Shown here: piece by piece, positions 18,971 through 31,249 of the stretch
Layout: the number at the start of each line of letters is the position of its first letter
Numbering within the stretch: position 1 is the first letter of the stretch
Source of the DNA: Branchipolynoe longqiensis
Taxonomy: Eukaryota > Annelida > Polychaeta > Phyllodocida > Polynoidae
Reading direction: 5' to 3'
Assembly: GCA_030323885.1 (NCBI GenBank)
Contig: CM059203.1
Location: forward strand, 4,402,001 to 4,466,000
DNA length: 64,000 nucleotides
Made by a program: the position numbers and the translations under genes
The notes under the pieces: generated by a model
Databases searched by the model: none
Told to the model about the DNA's origin: nothing
The model's input: only the letters and a program-made list of their open reading frames with translations

Positions 18971-19209
18971 ACCAGATGGGATGGCCGAATGAGTTAGAGC
19001 GTCCGTCTCCCATGTTTGGTAGATCGTGGGGTCGTGGGTTCGAACCCTGGTCGAGTCAAACCAATGACTTAAAAATTGATACTTGTCGCTTCCTAGCCAG
19101 GTGCTCGGCATTATTAGGACAGGGCAAGGAGCAGTGGAATGAGGAAGACCAATCGTCCACGATTGAAATTTCCCCCGCTTAAACAACTAATGGACCAACA
19201 AAAAAAGAA
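18971..19209 (+). mobile_element. SINE-B: SINE-A head and core with a different 3' tail
   Basis: The head and the first part of the core equal SINE-A up to GACAGGGCAAGGA. The 3' end is instead AGCAGTGGAATGAGGAAGAC, then AAACAACTAATGGACC and an A tail. The same junction occurs at 41,588-41,815 and (minus) 57,785-58,015. Confidence 0.82.
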
Positions 19210-19267
19210 ATATCAAAGAAATAATGCCCTTCTATGCTTTGTATATTACAGCCCTGTAGCAAAAAAA

Positions 19268-19522
19268 GAAAGTTTGTTTTATTTAACGAAGCCTCTAGAG
19301 CACATTGATTGTTATCATTGGCTATTGGACGTCAACCACATGGTCATTCTGAAATATTTCTTTGGAGGAAACCTGCTTCCGCCACATAGGCTACTCTTTC
19401 CGATAAGCAGCAAGGGATCTTTTATATGCACTTTCCCACAGACAGGACAGCACATACCACAACCTTTGATGAACCAGTTGTGGACCACTGGTTGGAATAG
19501 AAAATAGCCCAAACTGCAAATG
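19268..19522 (-). mobile_element. SINE-C, head missing
   Basis: It matches the 3' part and core (GCCTCTAGAGCACATTGATT, then CACAGACAGGACAGCACATA) and ends near CAAATGGGTCC. Confidence 0.78.
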
Positions 19523-19589
19523 GGTCCACTGAGGAGGCAGCCGAGTACCAGTCTGTCTAATACCCCCATCACACCAAAGTAGTTCTCCT

Positions 19590-20295
19590 ACGTTCTTGAA
19601 AATGTTGCCAAACGGGCTCAAACTGTGTGCGAACGTAGTGACACTGTCCTGCAACAAAACAGCTATGAAAAGGACTTGGGCGTAACCTTCGACTCCCAAC
19701 TCTCCTTTCAGAAACACATGAGGACTATCATCTCAAATGCTAACCAGAGAGTAGGAATAATTAAAAGAACTTTCCATCACCTCAACAAGAACAAGTTTCT
19801 CATTCTATTTAAGTCTCTTGTTAGGCCAATTTTGGAATACTGTCCACAAATTTGGAGCCCAATTTTTCGGAAAGATATTCTGGAGATCGAAAAGGTTCAG
19901 AGACGTGCAACAAAATTAGTTGCAGTTATAAAGGACTTACCCTATGAACAAAGGCTTAGGGAATTGAAACTTCCTACCCTTTCCTACAGAAGGAAAAGAA
20001 GTGACATAATTGAAGTATTTAAAATTATGAAAGGTTTTGATAAATAGATATGAACCAATTTTTCACCTTGAATAAAAGAGAAGGCAGTCGGGGCCATACT
20101 CTCAAACTAGTAAAACCCAGAGCCATTTCAAAGTTAAGGCAACACAGTTTCTCAAACAGGATCATAGATATATGGAACAGTCTCCCACAAAATGTTATTG
20201 ACGCCAAGTCAATAAATTCATTCAAGAACAGATTAGAAAAAGCATGGGCTGATGATCCAGGGAAATTTGACCCCTTATTCACCACATGCTACTAA
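19590..20295 (+). pseudogene. LINE-gamma (CR1-like) RT C-terminus
   Basis: The first frame (19,625-20,047) reads YEKDLGVTFDSQLSFQKHM and LVRPILEYCPQIWSP, the post-palm region of CR1-type LINE RTs. Near 20,045 a one-base loss in an A run shifts the frame. The second part (20,050-20,295) reads RGHTLKLVKPRA and IIDIWNSLPQNVIDAKSIN, the standard C-terminus. RT catalytic motifs are absent through 5' truncation. Confidence 0.82.
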
Positions 20296-20640
20296 TTATT
20301 CCTTGTGTTGCATATTTACTTGTACTCAAGCAAAAATGAGAGACAAATAAGTGTTCACACTTCCTGTCTACCATTCGCTCTTTCGCTATTTCGAATGTAG
20401 TAGCAAGGTTTTACTAACTTTTTATGAACTCCGTGGATGGGCAAGGATGGAAGGGTGCTCCAAAATGTTGAGCATGTTCAAAATTGTCGGCAGCCACGTT
20501 CTACCCCGTTTTAGAGCGGGGTCAGACGTTTTGAGAACTAGTTTGGTGTGATGGGGGTGTAATCGATGACTCCTCCACTCTCACTGCTTCTAACAGACGG
20601 GAATAACGCCAAGTGCAAGGGGGGGGGGCACTTCTACTTC
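20296..20640. other. Unassigned part of duplication copy 1
   Basis: No gene recognised. From about 20,640 it grows into a TTTTACTGCT-like repeat related to the arrays at 25.2 and 31.2 kb. Confidence 0.4.
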
Positions 20641-20754
20641 TTTTACTGTTTTTACAGTTTGTACTATTTTACTGCTTTTACAACCAATACTGGTTTTATT
20701 GTTGATATTGCCTTTACAGTTTTTACTACGGATACTGCATTTACTGCTGGTACT

Positions 20755-21075
20755 ACCAGATGGGGTGGCTGAATGAGTTGAGCGTCTGTCTCCTGTTTTG
20801 GGAGATCGGGGGATCCAAACTCATGGGATCGTGGGTTTGAACCCTGGTCGAGTCAAACCAATGACTTTAAAATTGATACTTGTCGCTTCCTAGCCAGGCG
20901 TTCAGCATTATTAGGATAGGGCATGGACTGGTTGGCTCAGTGTCAGGATAATGTCACTGAGTGGGATAGCATGTCATTGTGCTAGCGGTGTGCATCTCCC
21001 AGAGGGCCAGCACTATAAAGTCACCATGACTGCACACTGTCACAAGTCGGTATCCTTCCTGATATGACCTCAGAA
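20755..21075 (+). mobile_element. SINE-A, 3' truncated
   Basis: Head ACCAGATGGGGTGGCTGAAT, B box and core are present. The tail breaks at TATGACCTCAG, where LINE-delta begins. Confidence 0.8.
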
Positions 21076-22572
21076 AGGTCAATGCTGCATCAGCATATAA
21101 GTCATCTGGCATTAAAGACATCAGCTCAGCCCTAATGAAGGTTTCAATTACTACACTTATAAATGAATTCACTCACCTGTATAACCTATTGGTCAACACT
21201 GGTATTTTTCCGGAAAGCTGGAAACTAGCTACAGTTCCACCCATCCCTAAGACCAATAACCCAAGATACTGTAGTGAGCTGCGCCCAATATCTATTCTCC
21301 CTCTTCCTGGCAAAATCATAGAACAAATAATACATGATGAGATAAAAACATTTGTAGAGTCTTCCAATTACCTAACCACCCAACAAAATGGATTTAGAAA
21401 AGACAGATCAACAACTAGGGCATTGGCCTCTCTTATGGATGAGTTATTGACCATCATGGACAAAGGTGAACTTACAATTGCAGTATACCTCAACTTCAAA
21501 AAAGCCTTCGATACAATTGACCATAGAATACTATTGCAGAAAATCCAGAAAGCAGGACTGAGGAAGAAAACCTGTACATTCATGGCCAACTACTTAACTA
21601 ATAGGAAACAATGCACAAAACTTAATGACCCTGAGTCAACCATCAGGACTATTAAAACTGGAGTTCCGCAGGGTTCAACCCTGGGACCCCTTCTGTTTTT
21701 AATCTTTATAAATGATTTATCCCCAGATATCAGAGGATGCAACATTCACATTATTTGCAGACGGTGCAGCACTCACAGTACACAATAAAGATTTCCAAAT
21801 AGCAACCGATCAGGTTCGGACAGTGCTGACCAGGGTTAACCTGTGGCGTAGTGAAAACAAACTATCCCTTAACACCAATAAAACTGAGTTTGTCATTTAT
21901 GGCACCAAAGCAAGGAAGGCAAGAGCACAACCCATTACACTGCATATTGACGGAAACCAAATTAAGGAGGCAAGTGCATACAAGTACTTAGGAACAGTGA
22001 TTGATTCCACCTTAAATGGGAATCAACAGCTGGCTAGACTAACTCAATCATTGGCACTAAAAATGACTACAATCAGGAAGATGCGGAGCTTCATAAGTGA
22101 AAACACTGCCCTACTGCTATATAAATCAACAGTTCTACCAATAATAGACTATAATGATATAATTTATGGATTGCTCACAAAGCAGCAACTGACTAAGCTA
22201 CAAAGGATCCAAAACCGGGCGTTAAGAACAATTTATTGGGGCAAAACACTAAGTGTACAGGAAATGCATGACAAAGCAAACCTAGATTACCTAATGGTTA
22301 GAAGAGATTCACATCTCCTATCACTTATGTACAGAAGAGCCAGAGAGACCCAATATATAGACAACACAAAAAGGAATACTAGATGGGCTGATTCCACTCT
22401 ACTCAAAGTCCCCAAGCCTTCCACAAACAAACTAATTAAAGCACCAATTTACAAAGGCAGCATGATGTGGAACAACCTACCAGCCAGAACCAGGGCAGCG
22501 TCCTCTTACCTAGAATTTAAAAACTCACTAAGAGTACATCGGATTGGGCAGGCCCTTATGCAGTTGCAGTAA
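21076..22572 (+). pseudogene. LINE-delta RT, inactivated copy
   Basis: The sequence matches the open copy at 27,079-28,577. A one-base insertion near 21,720 shifts the frame between INDL and the catalytic box. The box itself reads FADG instead of FADD (GACGGTGCA against GACGATGCA), removing a metal-binding Asp. Downstream thumb and C-terminal regions remain open (21,712-22,572). The copy is therefore dead twice over. Confidence 0.88.
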
Positions 22573-22989
22573 AGTATGTTCCATGGCGTCACCATACCGT
22601 AAGTGGCAGACCACCAAACCCTCAGCCTCGGTTTCTCCCCCCCCCCACCCCCACTTTTTTAATTTGTTGCTGTTCCTCTGTTATCTCCAGTCAACCATAT
22701 ACAATGACAGAGACAGTCCAGGTAAAAATGTAAAATTTAAGACCTAAATGCACTGGGATTGGTCCCACTGCTTCACTGGTCACAGCTGGTCCAGTGTATT
22801 ATTAACAACCCCACCCCAACAACATAATTCATAAACTCACATAACTAACTACACTAGAGTTACACTAGAATATTCCTAACAAACCAACATTTATATACCG
22901 CTTGCCTAACTGCAACTGAACATTAAAACTTACTACAACTTTACCAACTGAATACAGAAGATAACTTTTGCTTACATTCTAAATACTAT
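22573..22989 (+). other. LINE-delta 3' flank
   Basis: Contains a C-rich run (22,638-22,655) and otherwise AT-rich sequence shared with 28,578-29,004. It is probably the LINE 3' UTR followed by older sequence. Confidence 0.45.
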
Positions 22990-23056
22990 GTTTGTCTGTT
23001 TGTTTGTTGTTGTTTTACATCCTAGCAACATCTAAGGTCATATCAGGACGGGGAAA
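22990..23056 (-). mobile_element. SINE-A tail fragment
   Basis: Complement of the terminal tail (TTGTTTTACATCCTAGCAAC, then CATATCAGGACGGGG). Repeated at 29,005-29,071 in duplication copy 2. Confidence 0.7.
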
Positions 23057-23059
23057 TAC

Positions 23060-25035
23060 TATGTAAATACTCACATTGATCTGACTAATATTGATCTAGT
23101 TATATGACACTACTGTTACCATATTGCTATGGAACTTTTGGGTTACAGAATTTCATTGTGTTACATGGTGCAAATTGTGTATTCAACAGGTATTGTACAC
23201 CTTATTCTATATTTTTTTTATATTTTTTTTATTTTTATTGAGGCTGTATTTATACTGTCCATAGCATATAAGCCCGGGTACCCAGGCTTGTTTTCAATGC
23301 TGGCCAGTTGTAGTGTTGGTGTTATCTTACCACACAGTGGCTGCTGATAAGGTATTTGATTGCCTGCATTTCAGTAGCAGATAGATAATTGGTTGGTATG
23401 GTTAGTAGCCTATGTTAGTTTTTTTTGATTTTCTTGGTATATATGTATTTATTTTTCTACTCTTATTACTAGACTAGCCTACTCCTATTTACATATCATA
23501 GGCTTGTACGTAGCTGTGTGGTGTGTTATCTGGCTACTTTTGGCATGGTTACCTTCCATTGGGCGTCCCGCTGGTGGGCCGTGACATATCACATGCCCCT
23601 TTGCAGTGCAGCTTACTGGGGGTTTCCTAGCCTTATTTTGCACAGATATTTTTTGTAAGTTTTTAGGTCAGGAATTTGTCGTTCCTTTACCGTTTGGGCA
23701 TTCCACACCTTGGCAGCCATTTCCAGCGTGCTTCTCTCTGATTTGGCTTCTGGTCTGCTTCAGTAGTGGCGCATTATTTGCTCTAGTAGCCCTTTGTGGT
23801 TTTGTTAGGAGTTTATTGTTTTGACTATAGCTATATGCTAATGTTTTCAAATGAATTATTCTCCTATTTTCTAGTAATTTCACTTTGGTTCTTTTGTGTA
23901 TGTCATAGGTGGGGTGCAGCTTGTCTACTCTTAGACAGATTTTTAGGGCTCTGTTCTGCAGTATTTGCAGTTTTTTTAGTAGTTCTTTTCTCGCACCCAT
24001 GTAGTTTACATCTCCATAGTCAAAATAGGGGAGCACCATGCCCTTGAAGATTTTTATTGACATTTCTTGTGTCATGTAGTCTCTTAGCTTTGCAAATAGC
24101 CACAGTTTGTGGTTTACTTTTTGTATAATTTTATTTATACATAGGTTGTAGTTTAGTTGGCTGTCCAACTCAAGGCCTAGGTATTTGTAATGGTCTACAT
24201 TTTCTAGTGTTTGGTTTCCTAACTTACAGTGTAATTTTCTTTCTGGCATTTGTTTATGCGAGAAGAGTACTGTTTTTGATTTGCTTGTGTTGATGGTTAT
24301 TTTGTTGGACTCACACCACTCATCTAGTTTTAGTAGGAGTTTATTTAGTTTAGTTATTACCTCCTCCTCTGTGGTGCCATTTGCATATATGACTGTGTCA
24401 TCTGCATATAGTTGGAGGCATTCAGTTTGCAACCATTTTTCAAGGTCGTTTATATAGATTATAAAGAGTAGTGGCCCTAACACTGACCCTTGGGGTACAC
24501 CACATGTGACAGGTTGGTTGTCTGATAGTGTATTGTTTATTTTTGTTTTCTGTTGCCTGTTGTTCAGGTAGCATCTTATCCAATCCATAGTGTTGGATTT
24601 TATGCCCATGGTTTTTAGTTTTTCCAGTAGTATTTTGTGGTCTACTGTGTCAAATGCTTTGCTGAAGTCAATGAAGGCGGCTCCAACTAATTGTTTTTGG
24701 TTCATTGATGCCATTATGTCATTTGTTAGGTTAGCTATTGTTTTTGATGTGGAGTGCAGTTTCCTGAAGCCCCCTTGTCTTTCGTTTAGTATATCAGTTT
24801 TTTCCAGGTGTATACCTTTTGTGTAAATAACCCTGAATTGAAAAATGGCTGGAAGACCAGTGCTTCGGCACTGACAAAAGACTTATTCAGCAGAATAGAC
24901 ATATTTACCACAAAAAAAAAATGCATGGAGCCAGTACTGCGGTATCACAATGGAGAAGCACTATTAAGCCGCAATATGTGCCTGTTGAAATACACGCGTT
25001 CTGATATAACCTATAATGTTGCTAGAACGTAAAAC
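23060..25035 (+). mobile_element. Retroposon F carrying a LINE-epsilon insertion
   Basis: The left piece runs to CTTATTCTATAT (about 23,210). The right piece resumes at TATACCTTTTGTGTAAATAA (about 24,808) and contains CAGTGCTTCGGCACTG (near 24,857), a 6-bp stem with a TTCG loop, followed by an A-rich end. The uninterrupted order is confirmed by the minus-strand copy near 36,262-36,835. Non-coding; probably a short retroposon. Confidence 0.6.
23200..24806 (-). pseudogene. LINE-epsilon RT copy 1
   Basis: On the minus strand, 23,668-24,714 encodes FIDFSKAFDTVDH (about 14-26), GVPQGSVLGPLL (72-83) and YADD (103-106), then LGLELDSQLNYN and a long C-terminal region. The 5' end is truncated, so the endonuclease is missing. 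A 10-bp deletion near 23,742 shifts the last 30 residues; the copy at 45,082 shows the normal ending (KERQIPDLKTYKKYL). The 3' end has A-rich TCAATAAAAATAAAAAAAA at about 23,205-23,240. Confidence 0.87.
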
Positions 25036-25049
25036 TCCAATAATTCGCT

Positions 25050-25235
25050 CACTATTCGGTGCTGACATGTGGTTGGCCTCCTGCTACCTCAGACTTAGCT
25101 GAATCAGTAAAGCGCAGGCCTCACATGCGGAAGGTCGAGCGTTCGAATCCCAGCCGAGTTAAAGCAATGCCTTATCAAATTGATACTTGTCGAATAAACA
25201 TATTTACCAAAAACAAAAACAAAATACTTCTGTTC
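25050..25235 (+). mobile_element. tRNA-like SINE head with short body
   Basis: TTAGCTGAATCAGTAAAGC is A-box-like and GCGTTCGAATCCCAGCCG is B-box-like. A TTGATACTTGTCG word follows and the unit ends in an A/C-rich tail. Repeated at 31,060-31,245. Confidence 0.65.
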
Positions 25236-25239
25236 CTCC

Positions 25240-25630
25240 TGATACTTCCTTTACTGCTTTTACTGCTGATACACTACTTTTACTGCTGATACTGCTTTTA
25301 CGGCTGACACTACTTTTACTGCTGACACTGCATTTACTGCTGATACTGCTTTACTGCTGATACTGCTTTACTGCTGAACCTGCTTTTACTGCTGACACTG
25401 CGTTACTGTTGAAACTGCTGTTACTACTGATACTTCCTTTACTGCTGACACTGCTGACATTGCTTTTACTGGTGATACTGCTTTTACTGCTGACACGGCT
25501 TGTACTGCTGATACTGCTTTTACTGCTGATACTGCTTTTACTGCTGACACTACTTTTACTGCTGACACTGCTTTTACTTCTGACACTACTTTTACTGCTG
25601 ACACTGCTTTACTGCTGATACTGCTTTTAC
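25240..25630. repeat. TACTGCTGATACTGCTTT array, copy 1
   Basis: An 18/33-bp array of TTTTACTGCTGACACTGC variants, cut by the assembly gap. Leu-rich or Val-Ser-Ala-rich ORFs across it are artefacts. Confidence 0.93.
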
Positions 25631-26130
25631 NNNNNNNNNNNNNNNNNNNNNNNNNNNNNNNNNNNNNNNNNNNNNNNNNNNNNNNNNNNNNNNNNNNNNN
25701 NNNNNNNNNNNNNNNNNNNNNNNNNNNNNNNNNNNNNNNNNNNNNNNNNNNNNNNNNNNNNNNNNNNNNNNNNNNNNNNNNNNNNNNNNNNNNNNNNNNN
25801 NNNNNNNNNNNNNNNNNNNNNNNNNNNNNNNNNNNNNNNNNNNNNNNNNNNNNNNNNNNNNNNNNNNNNNNNNNNNNNNNNNNNNNNNNNNNNNNNNNNN
25901 NNNNNNNNNNNNNNNNNNNNNNNNNNNNNNNNNNNNNNNNNNNNNNNNNNNNNNNNNNNNNNNNNNNNNNNNNNNNNNNNNNNNNNNNNNNNNNNNNNNN
26001 NNNNNNNNNNNNNNNNNNNNNNNNNNNNNNNNNNNNNNNNNNNNNNNNNNNNNNNNNNNNNNNNNNNNNNNNNNNNNNNNNNNNNNNNNNNNNNNNNNNN
26101 NNNNNNNNNNNNNNNNNNNNNNNNNNNNNN
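25631..26130. other. Assembly gap (500 N)
   Basis: Exactly 500 N at the junction of two near-identical 6-kb blocks, inside a tandem array. Confidence 1.
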
Positions 26131-26286
26131 AGGCAACACAGTTTCTCAAACAGGATCATAGGTATATGGAATTGTCTCCCACAAAATGTTATTGTGACGA
26201 GTCATTAAATTCATTCAAGAAAGATTAGAAAAAGCATGGGCTGATGATCCAGAGAAATTTGACCCCTTATTCACCACATGCTACTA
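26131..26286 (+). pseudogene. LINE-gamma C-terminal scrap in copy 2
   Basis: Equivalent to 20,137-20,295 (WNSLPQN region) but broken by several indels next to the gap. Confidence 0.7.
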
Positions 26287-26759
26287 ATTATTCCTTGTGT
26301 TGCATATTTACTTGCACTCAAGCAAAAATGAGAGACAAATAAGTGTTCACACTTCCTGTCTACCATTCGCTATTTCGCTATTTCGCTATTTCGAATGTAG
26401 TAGCAAGGTTTTACTAACTTTTTATGACTCGTGGATGGGCAGAGGTATGGAAGGGTGCTCCTAAAATGTTGTTGAGATGTTCAAGAATTGTCGGCAGCAC
26501 GTTCTACCGTTTTAGAGATGGGGTCAGCGTTTTGAGAACTAGTTGGTGTGAGTGGGGGTTTGTGAGTAGATGACTCCTCCACTCTCACTTGCTTCTAACA
26601 GACGGGAATAACGCCAGTGCAAGGGGTGTGGGGTCACTTCTACTTCTTTTCTGTTTTTACAGTTGTACTATTTTTTAATGCTTTTACAACCAATACTGGT
26701 TTTATTGTTGATATTGCCTTTACAGTTTTTACTACGGATACTGCATTTACTGCTGGTAC

Positions 26760-27078
26760 TACCAGATGGGGTGGCTGAATGAGTTGAGCGTCTGTCTCCT
26801 GTTTTGGGAGATCGGGGGATCCAAACTCATGGGATCGTGGGTTTGAACCCTGGTCGAGTCAAACCAATGACTTTAAAATTGATACTTGTCGCTTCCTAGC
26901 CAGGCGTTCAGCATTATTAGGATAGGGCATGGACTGGTTGGCTCAGTGTCAGGATAATGTGACTGAGTGGGATATCATGTCATTGTGCTGGCGATGTGCA
27001 TCTCCCAGTGGGCCAGCACTATAAAGTCACCATGACTGCACACTGTCACAAGTCGGTATCCTTCCTGATATGACCTCA
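26760..27078 (+). mobile_element. SINE-A, 3' truncated (copy 2)
   Basis: Same insertion as 20,755-21,075. Confidence 0.8.
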
Positions 27079-28577
27079 GAAAGGTCAATGCTGCATCAGC
27101 ATATAAGTCATCTGGCATTAAAGACATCAGCTCAGCCCTAATGAAGGTTTCAATTACTACACTTATAAATGAATTCACTCACCTGTATAACCTATTGGTC
27201 AACACTGGTATTTTTCCGGAAAGCTGGAAACTAGCTACAGTTCCACCCATCCCTAAGACCAATAACCCAAGATACTGTAGTGAGCTGCGCCCAATATCTA
27301 TTCTCCCTCTTCCTGGCAAAATCATAGAACAAATAATACATGATGAGATAAAAACATTTTTAGAGTCTTCCAATTACCTAACCACCCAACAAAATGGATT
27401 TAGAAAAGACAGATCAACAACTAGGGCATTGGCCTCTCTTATGGATGAGTTATTGACCAACATGGACAAAGGTGAACTTACAATTGCAGTATACCTCGAC
27501 TTCAAAAAAGCTTTCGATACAATTGACCATAGAATACTATTGCAGAAAATCCAGAAAGCAGGACTGGGGAAGAAAACCTGTACATTCATGGCCAACTACT
27601 TAACTAATAGGAAACAATGCACAAAACTTAATGACACTGAGTCAACCATCAGGACTATTAAAACTGGAGTTCCGCAGGGTTCAACCCTGGGACCCCTTCT
27701 GTTTTTAATCTTTATAAATGATTTACCCCAAGTATCAGAGGATGCAACATTCACATTATTTGCAGACGATGCAGCACTCACAGTACACAATAAAGATTTC
27801 CAAATAGCAACCGATCAGGTTCGGACAGTGCTGACCAGGGTTAACCTGTGGTGTAGTGAAAACAAACTATCCCTTAACACCAATAAAACTGAGTTTGTCA
27901 TTTATGGCACCAAAGCAAGGAAGGCAAGGGCACAACCCATAACACTGCATATTGGCGGAAACCAAATTAAGGAGGCAAGTGCATACAAGTACTTAGGAAC
28001 AGTGATTGATTCTACCTTAAATGGGAATCAACAGCTGGCTAGACTAACTCAATCATTGGCACTAAAAATGACTACAATCAGGAAGATGCGGAGCTTCATA
28101 AGCGAAAACACTGCCCTACTGCTATATAAATCAACAGTTCTACCAATAATAGACTATAATGATATAATTTATGGATTGCTCACAAAGCAGCAACTGACTA
28201 AGCTACAAAGGATCCAAAACCGGGCGTTAAGAACAATTTATTGGGGCAAAACACTAAGTGTACAGGAAATGCATGACAAAGCAAACCTAGATTACCTAAT
28301 GGTTAGAAGAGATTCACATCTCCTATCACTTATGTACAGAAGAGCCAGAGAGACCCAATATATAGACAACACAAAAAGGAATACTAGATGGGCTGATTCC
28401 ACTCTACTCAAAGTCCCCAAGCCTTCCACAAACAAACTAATTAAAGCACCAATTTACAAAGGCAGCATGATGTGGAACAACCTACCAGCCAGAACCAGGG
28501 CAGCGTCCTCTTACCTAGAATTTAAAAACTCACTAAGAGTACATCGGATTGGGCAGGCCCTTATGCAGTTGCAGTAA
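27079..28577 (+). CDS. LINE-delta reverse transcriptase, open but 5'-truncated
   Basis: The frame is open from the SINE junction at 27,079; the first methionine is at 27,141 (478 aa from there). Motifs from that Met: RPISILPLPGKIIEQI (50-65), VYLDFKKAFDTIDH (117-130), GVPQGSTLGPLLF (176-188) and catalytic FADD (207-210). The thumb has YKYLGTVIDSTLN. The C-terminus has LQRIQNRALRTIYWG and MMWNNLPARTRAA. This is a jockey/CR1-type non-LTR RT. It has no endonuclease, so it cannot be a complete element. It is the only RT here with both an open frame and intact catalytic Asp pair. Confidence 0.88.
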
Positions 28578-29004
28578 ATTATGTTTCATGGCGTCACCAT
28601 ACCGTAAGTGGCAGACCACCAAACCCTCAGCCTCGGTTTCTCCCCCCCCTCCCCCTAACCCGCCCCCCACTGTTTTTTAAATTTGTTGCTGTTCAGCTGT
28701 TATCTCCAGTCAACCATATACAATGACAGAGACAGTCCAGGTAAAAATGTAAAATTTAAGATCTAAATGCACTGGGATTGGTCCCACTGCTTCACTGGTC
28801 ACAGCTGGTCCAGTGTATTATTAACAACCCCACCCCAACAACATAATTCATAAACTCACATAACTAACTACACTAGAGTTACACTAGAATATTCCTAACA
28901 AACCAACATTTATATACTGCTTGCCTAACTGCAACTGAACATTAAAACTTACTACAACTTTACCAACTGAATACGGAAGATAACTTTTGCTTACATTCTA
29001 AATA
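28578..29004 (+). other. LINE-delta 3' flank, copy 2
   Basis: Matches 22,573-22,989 with small differences in the C-rich run. Confidence 0.45.
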
Positions 29005-29071
29005 CTATGTTTGTCTGTTTGTTTGTTGTTGTTTTACATCCTAGCAACATCTAAGGTCATATCAGGACGGG
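29005..29071 (-). mobile_element. SINE-A tail fragment (copy 2)
   Basis: Same as 22,990-23,056. Confidence 0.7.
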
Positions 29072-31045
29072 GAAATACTATGTAAATACTCACATTGATC
29101 TGACTAATATTGATCTAGTTATATGACACTACTGTTACCATATTGCTATGGAACTTTTGGGTTACAGAATTTCATTGTGTTACATGGTGCAAATTGTGTA
29201 TTCAACAGGTATTGTACACCTTATTCTATATTTTTTTTTTTTTTTATTGAGGCTGTATTTATACTGTCCATAGCATATAAGCCCGGGTACCCAGGCTTGT
29301 TTTCAATGCTGGCCAGTTGTAGTGTTGGTGTTATCTTACCACACAGTAGCTGCTGATAAGGTATTTGATTGTCTGCATTTCAGTAGCAGATAGATATGTT
29401 GGTATGGTTAGTAGCCTATGTTAGTTTTTTTGGATTTTCTTGGCATATATGTATTTTTTTTTCTACTCTTATTACTAGACTAGCCTACTCCTATTTACAT
29501 ATCATAGGCTTGTACGTAGCTGTGTGGTGTGTTATCTGGCTACTTTTGGCATGGTTACCTTCCATTGGGCGTCCCGCTGGTGGGCCGTGACATATCACAT
29601 GCCCCTTTGCAGTGCAGCTTAGTGGGGGTTTTCTAGCCTAGTTTGTGCAGATATTCTTTGTAAGTTTTTAGGTCAGGAATTTGTCGTTCCTTTACCGTTT
29701 GGGCATTCCACACCTTGGCAGCCATTTCCAGCGTGCTTCTCTCATGAGCTTTTATTTGGCTTCTGGTCTGCTTCAGTAGTGGCACATTATTTGCTCTAGT
29801 AGCCCTTTGCGGTTTTGTTAGGAGTTTATTGTTTTGACTATAGCTATATGCTAATGTTTTCAAATGAATTATTCTCATATTTTCTAGTAATTTCACTTTG
29901 GTTCTTTTGTGTATGTCATAGGCGGGGTGCAGCTTGTCTAAGAGTAGACAGATTTTTAGGGCTCTGTTCTGCAGTGTTTGCAGTTTTTTAGTAGTTCTTT
30001 TCTTCGCACCCATGTAGTTTACATCTCCATAGTCAAAATTAGGGAGCTCCATGCATTGGATGATTTTTATTGACTATTTCTTGTGTCATGTAGTCTTTAG
30101 CTTTGCAAATATCCACGTTTGTGGTTTACTTTTTGTATAATTTTATTTATAATGAGGTTGTAGTTTAGTTGGTGGTTCCAACTAAGGCCTAGGTGATTTG
30201 TAATGGTCTACATTTTCTAGTGTTTGGTTTCCTAACTTACAGTGTAATTTTCTTTCTGGCATTTGTTTATGCGAGAAGAGTACTGTTTTTGATTTGCTTG
30301 TGTTGATGGTTATTTTGTTGGACTCACACCACTCATCTAGTTTTAGTAGGAGTTTATTTAGTTTAGTTATTACCTCCTCCTCTGTGGTGCCATTTGCGTA
30401 TATGACTGTGTCATCTGCATATAGTTGGAGGCATTCAGTTTGCAACCATTTTTCAAGGTCGTTTATATAGATTATAAAGAGTAGTGGCCCTAACACTGAC
30501 CCTTGGGGTACACCACATGTGACAGGTTGGTTGTCTGATAGTGTATTGTTTATTTTTGTTTTCTGTTGCCTGTTGTTCAGGTAGCATCTTATCCAATCCA
30601 TAGTGTTGGATTTTATGCCCATGGTTTTTAGTTTTTCCAGTAGTATTTTGTGGTCTACTGTGTCAAATGCTTTGCTGAAGTCAATGAAGGCGGCTCCAAC
30701 TAATTGTTTTTGGTTCATTGATGCCATTATGTCATTTGTTAGGTTAGCTATTGTTTTTGATGTGGAGTGCAGTTTCCTGAAGCCCCCTTGTCTTTCGTTT
30801 AGTATATCGTTTTTTTCCAGGTGTATACTTTGTGTAAATAACCCTGAATTGAAAAATGGCTGGAAGACCAGTGCTTCGGCACTGACAAAAGACTTATTCA
30901 GCAGAATAAACATATTTACCACCAAAAAAAAATGCATGGAGCCAGTACTGCGGTATCACAATGGGGAAGCACTATTAAGCCGCAATATGTGCCTGTTGAA
31001 ATACACGCGTTCTGATATAACCTATGATGTTGCTAGAACGTAAAA
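29072..31045 (+). mobile_element. Retroposon F with LINE-epsilon insertion (copy 2)
   Basis: Same arrangement as 23,060-25,035; the TTCG hairpin word is near 30,868. Confidence 0.6.
29228..30815 (-). pseudogene. LINE-epsilon RT copy 2, multiply frameshifted
   Basis: The palm is open from 30,937 down to 30,182 with FIDFSKAFDTVDH and YADD. The frame is then lost in an indel-rich patch at 30,040-30,190. The C-terminal third (29,633-30,052) is open again and keeps the AHERSTLEMAAKVWNAQ ending that copy 1 has lost. Confidence 0.85.
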
Positions 31046-31059
31046 CTCCAATAATTCGC

Positions 31060-31245
31060 TCACTATTCGGTGCTGACATGTGGTTGGCCTCCTGCTACCT
31101 CAGACTTAGCTGAATCAGTAAAGCGCAGGCCTCCCATGCGGAAGGTTGAGCATTCGAATCCCAGCCGAGTTAAAGCAATGCCTTATCAAATTGATACTTG
31201 TCGAATAAACATATTTACCAAAAACAAAAACAAAATACTTCTGTT
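31060..31245 (+). mobile_element. tRNA-like SINE (copy 2)
   Basis: Same as 25,050-25,235. Confidence 0.65.
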
Positions 31246-31249
31246 CCTC

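Larger units (their letters stand above)
20137..25630. repeat. Segmental duplication, copy 1
   Basis: This interval recurs at 26,131-31,680 in the same order and orientation at an offset of about 6.0 kb. It includes the LINE-gamma end, a SINE-A, LINE-delta, a SINE tail, retroposon F with a LINE-epsilon insertion, a tRNA-like SINE and the start of the TACTGCTG array. Confidence 0.95.
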
